Shown: positions 1 through 7,445, numbered from the stretch's first letter. The stretch: DNA of 11,880 nt from an uncultured Phascolarctobacterium sp. (GCA_945949475.1 CAMFET010000014.1:1-11880), one strand, 5' to 3'. Program-made: numbers and translations. Notes: generated from the letters alone by a model not told the origin.

Positions 1-1076
1 TTCTTTTTCTCCTTAGCTGCCGCCTTAGCATCATTTTCGTTGGCAATCACAGCCCAATTGCGCAGCATATCCACACAGGCGCTGGCGTAAGCACCGGCAC
101 TGCCCCATGCTCCCGCATCCTGAGTATATAAAGTCAGCACCTGAATATCGTCATAATAGATATGAGCATAGCTGCCATTATCATAGACTACAAAATAATT
201 GGGGTTCACCTTGCCCCGTTGGCGCACATTCCATAAGCCACCGGCCAGCATATAAGCGCGGTATTCAGCCTTAGTATTGCCAATGCTTTGGTTAATATCA
301 AAGCGCCAGCTGCCCTCGGTAACATAAGCATGATTTTCGTCGGTAACGGTTACATCCGGATGGATATTATAAGCCTTAAGCTGCTTAACAACGCGCTTCA
401 CGCGTTCCTCCGGCTCGGGATGGCTACTGAAGAGGCCATAATTAGCACCACCGCCCTGCTTAGCCAAATCATCCAGCTTTTTTACCGTAATCAGCATAGC
501 ATAGGGATTAAAGCCAGCCTTAATAGTGTTATTCACGCCTTCCTTATCCGCTCCACGCTCGTCCGTACGGCTATAGCCAGCGAATAATGCTTGTTGAGCA
601 GCCTGCACTAAGCCCAAGCCTTGACCGCGCGTAGCAGCCAACAGAATCAGCGAAGTCCACAGCTGCTTTTCGATGGAATGCACAGTATGCTTTTTCGCTA
701 CGTGCCCAACCTCGTGGCCTAAAACACCGGCCAGCTCTGTATCTGAGGGCATGTAATCCATGAGTCCTTTAAAGACATAGATAAATCCACCGGGACAGGC
801 GAGGGCATTGACCTCATTAGAGTTGAGCACCTTAAAAGAATATTTGATATCGTCGCGACCGCACACAGCAGCCAAACGCTGCCCAATTTTATCAACACGC
901 TCATTTAGATAATAGTCCTGGGATAAACCATATTTAGCCTCTAAGGCCTGCGCCGTTTCACGGCCCATCTTTATTTCCTGCTCTAGGCTAATCATGCCTG
1001 CTTCCGCAGGCTGCCAGCCCACAAAGCAGCTGCAGGCCACTACAAAAGCAAGCAAAAGCTTTACTATTCTCTTCAT
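1..1076 (-). CDS. Exported M48-family zinc metalloprotease (3' end cut by window edge)
   Basis: Reading from the ATG at 1076, 358 codons are open to the window edge, so the C-terminus is missing. Residues 1-26 form a signal peptide (basic MKR, hydrophobic core, AEA|G cleavage site); a looser lipobox (VVAC, Cys15) is a second possibility. The zinc motif HEVGH is at 121-125. The third ligand and its Asp sit in E173-x-x-A-D177-x-x-G, and the family's Ser-His-Pro followed by EERVKR lies near 218-227. This order is the M48 (Oma1/BepA/LoiP-like) peptidase pattern, so it is probably an extracytoplasmic protease for envelope or misfolded proteins. About 120 residues after the peptidase core match nothing I recognise. 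An AGGAGG site lies 6 bases before the ATG and overlaps the stop of the upstream CoA-transferase-like gene, so the two are probably co-transcribed. Family assignment is firm; substrate unknown. Confidence 0.9.
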   Translation of the reverse strand, partial: MKRIVKLLLAFVVACSCFVGWQPAEAGMISLEQEIKMGRETAQALEAKYGLSQDYYLNERVDKIGQRLAAVCGRDDIKYSFKVLNSNEVNALACPGGFIYVFKGLMDYMPSDTELAGVLGHEVGHVAKKHTVHSIEKQLWTSLILLAATRGQGLGLVQAAQQALFAGYSRTDERGADKEGVNNTIKAGFNPYAMLITVKKLDDLAKQGGGANYGLFSSHPEPEERVKRVVKQLKAYNIHPDVTVTDENHAYVTEGSWRFDINQSIGNTKAEYRAYMLAGGLWNVRQRGKVNPNYFVVYDNGSYAHIYYDDIQVLTLYTQDAGAWGSAGAYASACVDMLRNWAVIANENDAKAAAKEKK

Positions 1077-1086
1077 TGTCAACCTC

Positions 1087-2229
1087 CTAAATTGCACCCT
1101 CATTGCGCAAAGTGCTGAGAGCCTCCTTGCTATAGCCTAAAGACCGCAGCACCTCCTCCGTATGCTCCCCTAAGCGGGGAGCACGACGTGAAATTACACT
1201 TTGAGCGTCGGAAAATTTTACAGGTCCACCCACATAGCGCAGCTTTCCTAAATCACATTCCTGCTCCTGCAGAATATGCTCCTGCGCGGTCAGCTGGCTC
1301 TGCAGAGCCTCATCCAGAGTACAAACAGGGGTAACGCAAAACTCCGCTCCACCGATGAGCTCCAGCCATTCCTTTTGTGTTTTCTGTGCTATTTTATCGG
1401 CCACTAGCTGCTTCAGCTCTGCCTCGTGAGCAAAATCAAACTGCCGCTTTTCTAATTCAGGACAAGCAATTAAATCGCAAAAGCGCTGCCAAAACTTGGG
1501 CTCGATAGTGCCAACGGTCAAAAAACGACCATCCTTGCAGCGATAGATATTGTAATAATGGGCAGTGCGACCGAAGGGAGTATCCCCCGTCTCCTCACAG
1601 CCCCACAGAGAGCTGATGCCCGTCACCTGCATGGACATGGCTGTAGCATAAAGATTCACATCCAGCCACTGGCCCTCGCCTGTGCGCTCGCGAGCCAAAA
1701 GCGCCATCGCAATGCCACTCAAAGCGTTCAAGCCACTGCCGATGGCCGAAACCTGCACCTCACTGACGCAGGCTCCCCCCACATCATCAAGGCTGTTTAG
1801 GCCAGCCAAGCCAATAACATTCAAATCATGCGCCGGCTTATGACAATTCTGGCCAAAGCCCGTAATGGAGCAGTACACTAAACGCGGATTGATCTTATGG
1901 ATTGTCTCATAATCCAAGCCGTAGCGAGCTAGATAGCCGGGACGGAAGCCCTCCAAGAACACATCGGCCTCTGCCAATAGCTTGGCCAACGCCTCGCGCC
2001 CGCCCTCTTTTTTTATATTCAAGGCCACGCCCCGCTTATTGCGGTTTAGCATCAAATGCCAATAGCTCATACCCGGTGCCTTTTCCGGCCAGAATTTGCG
2101 AGTTGCATCGCCCGCCAAATCCTCAATTTTGATAACGTCAGCACCGTAATCACCCAAGAGCATGCCGCAATATTGCCCCGGCAGCCATTTAGAAAAATCT
2201 ACAACCTTAATACCCTCAAGCAGGTTCAT
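1087..2229 (-). CDS. Family III CoA-transferase (CaiB/BaiF) homologue with catalytic Asp apparently replaced by Ala
   Basis: This 380-residue protein has the usual family length and order: an N-terminal LEGIKVVDFS start, GADVIKIE near 29-36, NRNKRGVALN near 62-71, PAHDLN near 132-137, ARERTGEGQ near 179-187 and a C-terminal GEHTEEVL. The family includes formyl-CoA transferase, CaiB and alpha-methylacyl-CoA racemase and moves CoA between carboxylic acids or racemises acyl-CoAs in the cytoplasm. The His of the racemase His/Asp pair is kept (His134). At the position of the catalytic Asp (ADIGGG or GDFGGG in relatives), this protein reads SAIGSG, with Ala162. The start is ATG 2229: GGAG lies 8 bases upstream, while the in-frame GTG at 2238 overlaps that site and cannot use it. 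It is the first gene of a likely two-gene unit with the M48 protease. Substrate cannot be read from the sequence, and activity is doubtful. Confidence 0.88.
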   Translation of the reverse strand: MNLLEGIKVVDFSKWLPGQYCGMLLGDYGADVIKIEDLAGDATRKFWPEKAPGMSYWHLMLNRNKRGVALNIKKEGGREALAKLLAEADVFLEGFRPGYLARYGLDYETIHKINPRLVYCSITGFGQNCHKPAHDLNVIGLAGLNSLDDVGGACVSEVQVSAIGSGLNALSGIAMALLARERTGEGQWLDVNLYATAMSMQVTGISSLWGCEETGDTPFGRTAHYYNIYRCKDGRFLTVGTIEPKFWQRFCDLIACPELEKRQFDFAHEAELKQLVADKIAQKTQKEWLELIGGAEFCVTPVCTLDEALQSQLTAQEHILQEQECDLGKLRYVGGPVKFSDAQSVISRRAPRLGEHTEEVLRSLGYSKEALSTLRNEGAI

Positions 2230-2311
2230 GTCTATCACTCCAATTATTGTTAAACTAAATAAAGCTATTGCTTTCTTATTCTACAAAAATTAGCCGTTAT
2301 CCTTTTTTTAT

Positions 2312-2340
2312 TTCCCACTTCCCGAGAAAAATGGTATAAT
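2312..2340 (+). promoter_or_regulatory. Sigma-70-type promoter for the thiW operon
   Basis: A perfect TATAAT at 2335-2340 is preceded by an extended -10 (TGG), and a 4/6 match to the -35 box (TTCCCA, 2312-2317) lies 17 bases upstream. Transcription should begin near 2347, leaving a leader of only about 43 bases before the thiW ATG. That is too short for a TPP riboswitch. The opposite strand of this 160-base divergent gap must hold the promoter of the CoA-transferase-like gene; only a weak TAGAAT at 2278-2283 was seen for it. Confidence 0.75.
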
Positions 2341-2389
2341 ATCAGTGAACTTTACTTTTTTTAACTCATAATGAATAGAGGGGATTCTC

Positions 2390-2881
2390 ATGCAAGTACG
2401 CAAATTAACATCTGCAGCACTTTTGATAGCCATTGGCACTCTCAGTGCTCACCTTATTTATATTCCGGCCGGCGTTTCTAAATGCTTTCCCGTGCAGCAC
2501 GCCATTAACGTGTTAGGTGCAGTGCTTTTAGGTCCTGATTATGCTGTTGCCATTGCCTTTATCATTTCCTGCCTGCGCAATATGTTTGGCACAGGCTCCC
2601 TGTTAGCCTTCCCTGGCAGCATGATTGGTGCACTTTTGGCAGGTCTTGCCTTCAAGCGTTGGCAAAGCATTCCGGCAGCCATGGCAGGCGAGGTTTTCGG
2701 TACGGGTATTTTAGGCGGCTTCGTTGCTTGGCTTATCGCCAGCACGCTTTTAGGCAGTAAGGCCGTAGCCTGGTTCTTTGTTCCGCCCTTCTTGGTTAGC
2801 ACTATCGGTGGCAGCATTATCGCAGGCTTACTGCTCAAGAGTGGCTTGTTGGTACAGCTAAAAACGAAGGCAGGTAAATAA
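2390..2881 (+). CDS. thiW: ThiW, thiamine-precursor (thiazole) S component of an ECF transporter
   Basis: This 163-residue integral membrane protein has about five or six hydrophobic segments. Recognisable ThiW-family blocks are PAGVSKCFPVQHAINVL (26-42), RNMFGTGSLLAFPGSMIGAL (63-82) and GEVFGTGILGG (100-110). ThiW proteins are substrate-capture subunits of energy-coupling-factor importers, predicted to take up the thiazole moiety of thiamine. The ATPases and transmembrane T subunit are not in this window, so it probably shares a general ECF module encoded elsewhere. The start ATG follows an AGAGGGGAT site. It heads a three-gene unit; the next gene begins 1 base after its stop. ThiW genes are usually under TPP riboswitch control, but none fits here. 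The family call is confident; the ligand is known only by family inference. Confidence 0.88.
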   Translation: MQVRKLTSAALLIAIGTLSAHLIYIPAGVSKCFPVQHAINVLGAVLLGPDYAVAIAFIISCLRNMFGTGSLLAFPGSMIGALLAGLAFKRWQSIPAAMAGEVFGTGILGGFVAWLIASTLLGSKAVAWFFVPPFLVSTIGGSIIAGLLLKSGLLVQLKTKAGK

Positions 2882-2882
2882 T

Positions 2883-3173
2883 ATGACCTTCCACCAAATA
2901 GTGACCTATCTGCTTTACGGCATCAGTGGTATGTTTTTTGGTATTTTTGCCTCTCGCTACAGTGTGCTAGCTGCACGTAAAATTCGCGAAGCGCTGCACG
3001 AAGGGGGACTGGCAGGGCTTTTTAGTGTATTACCGCAAATTCTTTTCTTGTTTGTCAGCTTCTTTCTCTTTCCCTCTTGGTTTTTAACCCGTACCACGAC
3101 CGGCGGCTTTACCTATTACGTTTGTCTCTTGTTCTTTTTTAACAAGGGCCTTTCCATGCACAGCAAAAAATAA
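2883..3173 (+). CDS. Small three-helix membrane protein, unknown function
   Basis: I do not recognise this 96-residue protein. It has three likely membrane helices, at roughly 5-24, 43-68 and 75-91, with a basic loop between the first two (SRYSVLAARKIREAL) and a short basic tail ending SKK. There is no signal peptide cleavage site and no enzymatic motif. It starts 1 base after the thiW stop and ends 14 bases before the regulator gene, so translation is probably coupled to thiW. A helper or partner for ThiW, or the actual target of the metal sensor next door, is conceivable; neither is shown by the sequence. The start is supported by an AAGGCAGG-like site overlapping the end of thiW. Confidence 0.75.
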   Translation: MTFHQIVTYLLYGISGMFFGIFASRYSVLAARKIREALHEGGLAGLFSVLPQILFLFVSFFLFPSWFLTRTTTGGFTYYVCLLFFFNKGLSMHSKK

Positions 3174-3187
3174 AAGCAGGTGAAATC

Positions 3188-3517
3188 ATGCATATTCATC
3201 AACATAATTTACCCCTCCCCGGACAGGAGGACGAAAAATACATTCAGCCTATGGCCGATACCTTTAAGGTGCTGAGCGACCCTACGCGTATTCGCATTTT
3301 AGCGCTTTTGGCACATCAGGAAATGTGTGTCACCTGCATTGCAGAGGCCTTGGAGATGACACATTCTGCTATCAGCCATCAGCTGCGCATATTGCGCTCC
3401 ACTAATTTAGTAAAATTCACCAAGGATGGCAAGGAAGTAATTTATTCCTTGGACGACTCCCATGTACTGTCGCTTTTCGACCAAGCCTTGGACCACGTAA
3501 AGCACAAAATGGGTTAA
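3188..3517 (+). CDS. ArsR/SmtB-family metal-sensing repressor, CzrA-type zinc site
   Basis: This 109-residue winged-helix protein has the ArsR core: FKVLSDPTRIRILALL (26-41), the recognition helix MTHSAISHQLRIL (57-69) and a wing KDGKEVIYSL (79-88). The alpha-5 helix carries Asp90, His92, His103 and His106. Their spacing of 2, 11 and 3 is that of the CzrA ligands D84/H86/H97/H100 and of SmtB, so zinc (or cobalt) sensing with metal-induced release of DNA is expected. Cys47 and Cys50 (CVTC), in the alpha-3 region where CadC and ArsR place thiol ligands, could form part of a second site. The N-terminus is His-rich (MHIHQH). It is the last gene of the thiW unit, so autorepression of the operon is a reasonable inference, but I found no convincing 12-2-12 operator near the promoter. 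The AGGTG ribosome site lies 5 bases before the ATG. Confidence 0.9.
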   Translation: MHIHQHNLPLPGQEDEKYIQPMADTFKVLSDPTRIRILALLAHQEMCVTCIAEALEMTHSAISHQLRILRSTNLVKFTKDGKEVIYSLDDSHVLSLFDQALDHVKHKMG

Positions 3518-3541
3518 GCACTAGTGTGCATTAACCCATTT
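3507..3541. terminator. Bidirectional hairpin shared by convergent genes
   Basis: The arms 3507-3517 and 3531-3541 (AAATGGGTTAA against TTAACCCATTT) pair perfectly. They are extended inward by GCAC/GTGC around a TAGT loop, with one bulged A. The structure contains the last codons and stop of the ArsR gene on the plus strand, and the last codons and stop of the binding-protein gene on the minus strand. U-rich sequence follows on both sides but is interrupted, so efficiency is uncertain. Confidence 0.65.
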
Positions 3542-4531
3542 CTTGATAATTTCATTTTTATAGGTGCTGGTCCAGCTCAAATCATCGACCGGAACCTGCA
3601 CATTACCTATTAACTCCCTACGACCATCGTTGTAGGGATAATTTTTTACGTGCCACATATAGTGATAACCATTCTTAGGCAAAAGCTCCGCGCCCTCGTC
3701 GCTCATCAGATAATCCAAAAAGCTTTTAGCCAACGCCTCATGGGGTGCTCCCTTAATAATAGCTGCACCCGTCAAAATATTGCGGTTGGCATCCTTGGGC
3801 ACCGTTGCAAACAAGTGACGATGCCGCGTTTCTAAGAGCAAAGCATAATCCAGCGGCACCACAGCCACAGTTTTTTTGCCAATATACACCTTATCCACGG
3901 CCTCGCCAAAACCAGCAGTATAGTTAGGGTTTTGGGCATTCAGCTTAGCTGCATATTCCAAAGCCGCCTCACGCCCGCGAAGCTGCCAAATCGAGGTGAG
4001 CATGCCAAAGCTAGCGCCGCCCATGCTAAAATTGGCCATCGCAATTTCATCCTTCAGCTGTGGCGCTAAGAGCTCATCCCAGCTTTCCGGAGCATAGAGG
4101 CCATAAGCCTGCAAATTATGCTTATTGCTCAAAAGGGCAATATAGCTCAAATACAGACTAGTCCATTCACCAGTGCGATTGCGCAGCTCTGCCGGCACCT
4201 TATACGATTCCTTGGCCTGATAAGCCTGCAGAATGTGCTGCTCATCCGCCATGAAGAATTCCTCGCTGGTACCACCTAGCCAAATATCAAATTTATGCTG
4301 CCTTAGGTATTCAAAGCGTTGCTGCTGCGTACCTCCCGGCAAATAGTTTATAATTACCTTGGTCCCTGTTTGTTTGCCAAAGCTGTCAGCAATAAGCTCC
4401 GTAAAAGCCTTATTCATACTACTGCAAATATGCAGCTGCGGCTTCTCCTTGGGCTTCTCGCTGCCGCAGCCAGCCAGCACTAGCAACGCCAGCAGCAGGG
4501 CCAGTATTTTAGCAAAAGATATTTTTCGCAT
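3521..4531 (-). CDS. Solute-binding lipoprotein, iron-type ABC importer family (second receptor)
   Basis: This 336-residue protein starts with a lipoprotein signal: MRK, a Leu/Ala-rich core and the lipobox LAGC with Cys22. It should therefore be lipid-anchored on the outer face of the cytoplasmic membrane. The rest follows the ferric-type periplasmic binding fold: a first strand LHICSSMN, a GGTQQQRFEYLR stretch, FDIWLGGTSEEF, PESWDELLAPQLKDEIAMAN and a C-terminal SDEGAELL. The substrate is unproven: iron(III), but also sugar phosphates or phosphonates in relatives. The start is ATG 4531, preceded by AAAGGCGG about 10 bases upstream; frames upstream of it overlap the promoter. It lies downstream of the ABC operon on the same strand, but behind that operon's terminator and with its own promoter. 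It is thus probably an extra receptor feeding the same permease. Confidence 0.85.
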   Translation of the reverse strand: MRKISFAKILALLLALLVLAGCGSEKPKEKPQLHICSSMNKAFTELIADSFGKQTGTKVIINYLPGGTQQQRFEYLRQHKFDIWLGGTSEEFFMADEQHILQAYQAKESYKVPAELRNRTGEWTSLYLSYIALLSNKHNLQAYGLYAPESWDELLAPQLKDEIAMANFSMGGASFGMLTSIWQLRGREAALEYAAKLNAQNPNYTAGFGEAVDKVYIGKKTVAVVPLDYALLLETRHRHLFATVPKDANRNILTGAAIIKGAPHEALAKSFLDYLMSDEGAELLPKNGYHYMWHVKNYPYNDGRRELIGNVQVPVDDLSWTSTYKNEIIKKWVNAH

Positions 4532-4556
4532 TATTCTTAATCCGCCTTTCTGTATC

Positions 4557-4565
4557 ATTATATCA
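4557..4565 (-). promoter_or_regulatory. Extended -10 promoter for the second binding lipoprotein
   Basis: On the minus strand TGATATAAT is a perfect TATAAT (4557-4562) with the extended TGn element. No good -35 hexamer lies 16-18 bases upstream, as is common for extended -10 promoters. The start would be near 4550, giving a leader of about 19 bases. The upstream edge runs into the terminator of the ABC operon. Confidence 0.6.
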
Positions 4566-4586
4566 TACATTTACAAGCAAAAGGCA

Positions 4587-4617
4587 GAAAAAAATAGGCT
4601 GGCAGGACTGCCAGCCT
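4587..4617 (-). terminator. Rho-independent terminator of the ABC importer operon
   Basis: A 9-bp perfect stem (AGGCTGGCA against TGCCAGCCT, 4596-4617) with a four-base loop is followed on the minus strand by ATTTTTTT. It lies 21 bases beyond the ATPase stop. The plus-strand side is followed only by AAAATTTT, so it is mainly a minus-strand terminator. Confidence 0.88.
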
Positions 4618-4638
4618 AAAATTTTACAATTTTGTAGT

Positions 4639-5682
4639 TTATTTTTCAAAAACCATGACGCGGTCAAAGTCCAGATATACCTTGGCGCCATCGGGGATGG
4701 AGTTCAAATCTGCACCCTTAACGATAACGCGTACATCGTGGTCGCCCACTTTTACGCGATAGTCAACTGCATCGCCTAAGTAGAAGCGGTGAGTCAGCTG
4801 GCCTTCGATTTGGCCACCATCAAGGGACATAGTGATATTTTCAGGACGAACGGCGATGGTCGCTTCGCCAGAAATTTTGCTGGTGTTGGGGAAGGATACC
4901 TTGCTGCCTTTGAGGAAGACGCGGTCACCCTTAGCTTCGCCCTCCATAAAGTTAACCAGACCGATGAAGTCTGCAACCATCTTATTGGCAGGCTGGGTGT
5001 AGATTTCGTGGGGAGCGCCGATTTGCTGCACAACGCCCATGCTCATTACAACCACACGGTCACTCATAGCCATGGCTTCGCCCTGATCATGGGTTACATA
5101 AACAACGGTGATGCCGGTTTTCTTTTGGATTTCCAAAATCTCAAAGCGCATGGATTCACGCAGCTTAGCATCCAAATTGGACAAGGGCTCGTCCAAAAGC
5201 AACAGGCCGGGCGCAGCCACCAAAGCGCGAGCCAAGGCTACACGCTGTTGTTGACCACCGGACAGTTGGTTGGGATAACGCTTGCCATATTCACCCAAGT
5301 GTACCAGCTCCAGCATTTCTTGCACACGACGTTCACGCTCAGCCTTATCCACCTTTTTTATTTTCAGGGGATAGCCCACGTTTTCAGCCACAGTCATATG
5401 GGGCCATACAGCATAGGATTGGAACACCATGCCAATATCGCGTTTTTCCGGAGGAGCAAAGGAGCCCTTGATGGAGGAGCTTACGCATTGCTCACCAATA
5501 TAAATTTCACCCTCGGTGGCACGCTCGAAGCCTGCAATCATACGCAGGGTAGTAGTCTTGCCGCAGCCGGAGGGACCCAGAATGGAAACAAATTCTCCAT
5601 CCTTAACAACTAGATTAAAATCGTTTACAGCAGTTACGCTGCCGAAACGTTTAAATACATGCTCAATTCTTACCTCAGACAT
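4639..5682 (-). CDS. ABC transporter ATP-binding protein, FbpC/AfuC-like
   Basis: This 347-residue ATPase has every motif in order: Walker A GPSGCGKTT (36-44), Q-loop Gln88 in VFQSYAVWPHMT, signature LSGGQQQR (140-147), Walker B LLLLDEP (160-166), D-loop SNLD (168-171) and the switch His198 in VTHD. Residues from about 240 to the end form the regulatory TOBE-type domain of the CUT1/iron/polyamine group. YAVWPHM after the Q-loop is typical of the ferric (FbpC/AfuC) branch, whereas PotA proteins usually read YALFPHM. It powers the permease encoded 17 bases upstream. The start ATG 5682 has AAGGAGTG about 9 bases before it. It is the last gene of the operon and is followed by a strong terminator. 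Substrate assignment to iron is inference from family resemblance. Confidence 0.94.
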   Translation of the reverse strand: MSEVRIEHVFKRFGSVTAVNDFNLVVKDGEFVSILGPSGCGKTTTLRMIAGFERATEGEIYIGEQCVSSSIKGSFAPPEKRDIGMVFQSYAVWPHMTVAENVGYPLKIKKVDKAERERRVQEMLELVHLGEYGKRYPNQLSGGQQQRVALARALVAAPGLLLLDEPLSNLDAKLRESMRFEILEIQKKTGITVVYVTHDQGEAMAMSDRVVVMSMGVVQQIGAPHEIYTQPANKMVADFIGLVNFMEGEAKGDRVFLKGSKVSFPNTSKISGEATIAVRPENITMSLDGGQIEGQLTHRFYLGDAVDYRVKVGDHDVRVIVKGADLNSIPDGAKVYLDFDRVMVFEK

Positions 5683-5699
5683 TTATTGTTCACTCCTTG

Positions 5700-7373
5700 T
5701 TAAATACCAACATTACCCTTGGAAAGCTTGTTCAGAATCAAGTTACCAATGAGGACGATAGCCAGAATAATTACAGAAAGCACGGAGGCATTCTGGGTAT
5801 CAGCATAGGTTTGCAGCTCGTACAGCAATACGCCAATGGTCTTGGTGTCACTGCCATACAGCAGCAAAGACATGGTCAATTCGTAGAAGGACGGCATGAA
5901 AATCAAGAACCAGCCGGCGATTACGGAAGGAGCAATCAACGGGATAATAATATCCTTGCAGCAACGCAGCCAGTTAGCACCGGAGTTCAGCGCAGCCTCT
6001 TCCAAGGAAATGTGTACCTGACTAAGCGCAGCCGCAATAGTACGCACGGACATGGTCATGTACTTAACTAGATAGCTGACGATGATAATCCACACGGTGG
6101 AGTACAGGTTCAGGCCATAGTTGCCGCTGAAGGTAATAATCAAGGCCAAGGCAATAACGATGGACGGAGTAGAGCCGCCAATTACTACCAAAAGGTCGGG
6201 AATGCTGCGGCCCTTGAGCTGGGTTTTAACTGCCAGATAAGCTACAAAGAGGCTCAGCAGAGTGCCGATGGTAGCAGCGATAACACCGTAAATTACGGAG
6301 TTCCAAACGCTTTCCATGTATTGGGCACTGGTAATAACGGGAATCCAGGGGTCAATACCGATATTGGACCAGGTAATGGGCTTGGACATGGACTTCAGGA
6401 AGGATGTCAGCACGATGGAGCCCAAGGGGATAATTACGGCGATTGCACCATAAAGGCCCACTGCACAGAAGGCAGGCCAACGCCATTTGCCCAGCTCTAC
6501 AATATTCGGGCGGGTAGATTTACCGGAAATAGTGGTATAATCCTTGCGGCCCATCATCCAGGTCATGCCCATCAAAAGGATGTTAGCAATGAACATCAGG
6601 GAGGCAGCCAAGGCTGTGGAATCACGAATACCGGCATCGTCACCCATGTAGATATAGGTTACGATACGCGTGGTCATAACCTCGATATTACCGGGCATAC
6701 CAACGATGGAGGGGATACCGAAGCAGGAGCCTGCAGCGATAAAAACCAAAAGGCCACCGGCTAAAATAGAGGGAGCCATCAAGGGCAGGGTTACGTCCAG
6801 CACGGTACGCAGCGGAGAAGCGCCGGATACGCGGGCAGCTTCCTCCAAGGTGGGGTCCATTTTCTCCATTGCGCGGGAAATAGTTATGAAGGCAAAGGGA
6901 GAATAGAACAACGTCAGTACCCACGCCAAGCCCCAGAAGGTATAAATATCAAAAGGGGCTGTCTCAAGGCCAAACATCCATTTAAAAATATTGTTCAAAT
7001 AGCCTACGCTGGGGTTCAAAAGCTGTACCCAAGCAATAGCGCCAACATAGGGCGGAATCATATAGCTGGAAACAAGCAATGTACGGAAGCCCTTTTTGCC
7101 GGGCATATCGGTACGGCCAACCAGCCAAGCCAGCGGGAAAGTGATGATAACGCTGGCAATCATAACCATAAGGGACAGCTCTACGGTATTGGTCAAAGCC
7201 TTCCAGTTAACGTCGGCGCTGTATACATTACGGTAGTTTTCTAGATTAATGGCACCATCCTTGACAATGCTGTCAAAAAGCAAAATTCCCATGGGGAAGA
7301 TTACAAAATAGAGCAGCAGCAGCACGGATAGTGAAATAACAATTGTTTTGCTGTTGATACGTGATGATAGCAT
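5700..7373 (-). CDS. ABC transporter permease, fused two-domain FbpB-like
   Basis: This 557-residue membrane protein carries two permease domains in tandem, each with about six helices. Each has an EAA loop that docks on the ATPase: EEAARVSGASP (177-187) followed by TLPLMAPSI, and EEAALNSGAN (458-467) followed by IIPLIAPSV. One chain with two halves is the architecture of FbpB-type ferric importers. I place the start at ATG 7373; the frame is open upstream to a TTG at 7409 with no ribosome site of its own. The nearest site (AGGAG) lies about 14 bases before ATG 7373, which is long, so the start is less certain than for its neighbours. The gene follows the binding-lipoprotein gene across a 136-base gap that holds a strong hairpin. 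Confidence 0.92.
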   Translation of the reverse strand: MLSSRINSKTIVISLSVLLLLYFVIFPMGILLFDSIVKDGAINLENYRNVYSADVNWKALTNTVELSLMVMIASVIITFPLAWLVGRTDMPGKKGFRTLLVSSYMIPPYVGAIAWVQLLNPSVGYLNNIFKWMFGLETAPFDIYTFWGLAWVLTLFYSPFAFITISRAMEKMDPTLEEAARVSGASPLRTVLDVTLPLMAPSILAGGLLVFIAAGSCFGIPSIVGMPGNIEVMTTRIVTYIYMGDDAGIRDSTALAASLMFIANILLMGMTWMMGRKDYTTISGKSTRPNIVELGKWRWPAFCAVGLYGAIAVIIPLGSIVLTSFLKSMSKPITWSNIGIDPWIPVITSAQYMESVWNSVIYGVIAATIGTLLSLFVAYLAVKTQLKGRSIPDLLVVIGGSTPSIVIALALIITFSGNYGLNLYSTVWIIIVSYLVKYMTMSVRTIAAALSQVHISLEEAALNSGANWLRCCKDIIIPLIAPSVIAGWFLIFMPSFYELTMSLLLYGSDTKTIGVLLYELQTYADTQNASVLSVIILAIVLIGNLILNKLSKGNVGI

Positions 7374-7445
7374 GGAAAGTAATGTTTCTCCTTCCCTAAA
7401 AAATCTCAAATTACAGGGGTTTTGGGGACTTAAGAATAAAGCAGG

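Noticed and set aside
2230..2238. GTG start at 2238 for the CoA-transferase homologue
   Set aside because: It overlaps the GGAG ribosome site; ATG 2229 has correct spacing and the family's usual N-terminus.
2341..2389. TPP riboswitch expected before thiW
   Set aside because: The promoter leaves only about 43 bases of leader and no TPP aptamer core is visible.
2341..2389. ArsR-type 12-2-12 operator downstream of the thiW promoter
   Set aside because: TGAAC and TGAAT occur but are not arranged as an inverted repeat, so I could not support an operator.
4532..4570. Upstream start for the second binding lipoprotein (13 extra residues)
   Set aside because: The extension would precede the signal peptide with charged residues, and it overlaps the -10 promoter element.
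4789..5613. Long plus-strand open frame (274 codons) opposite the ABC ATPase gene
   Set aside because: It is the antisense of a gene with every ABC motif intact; its translation shows no domain and it has no supporting ribosome site.
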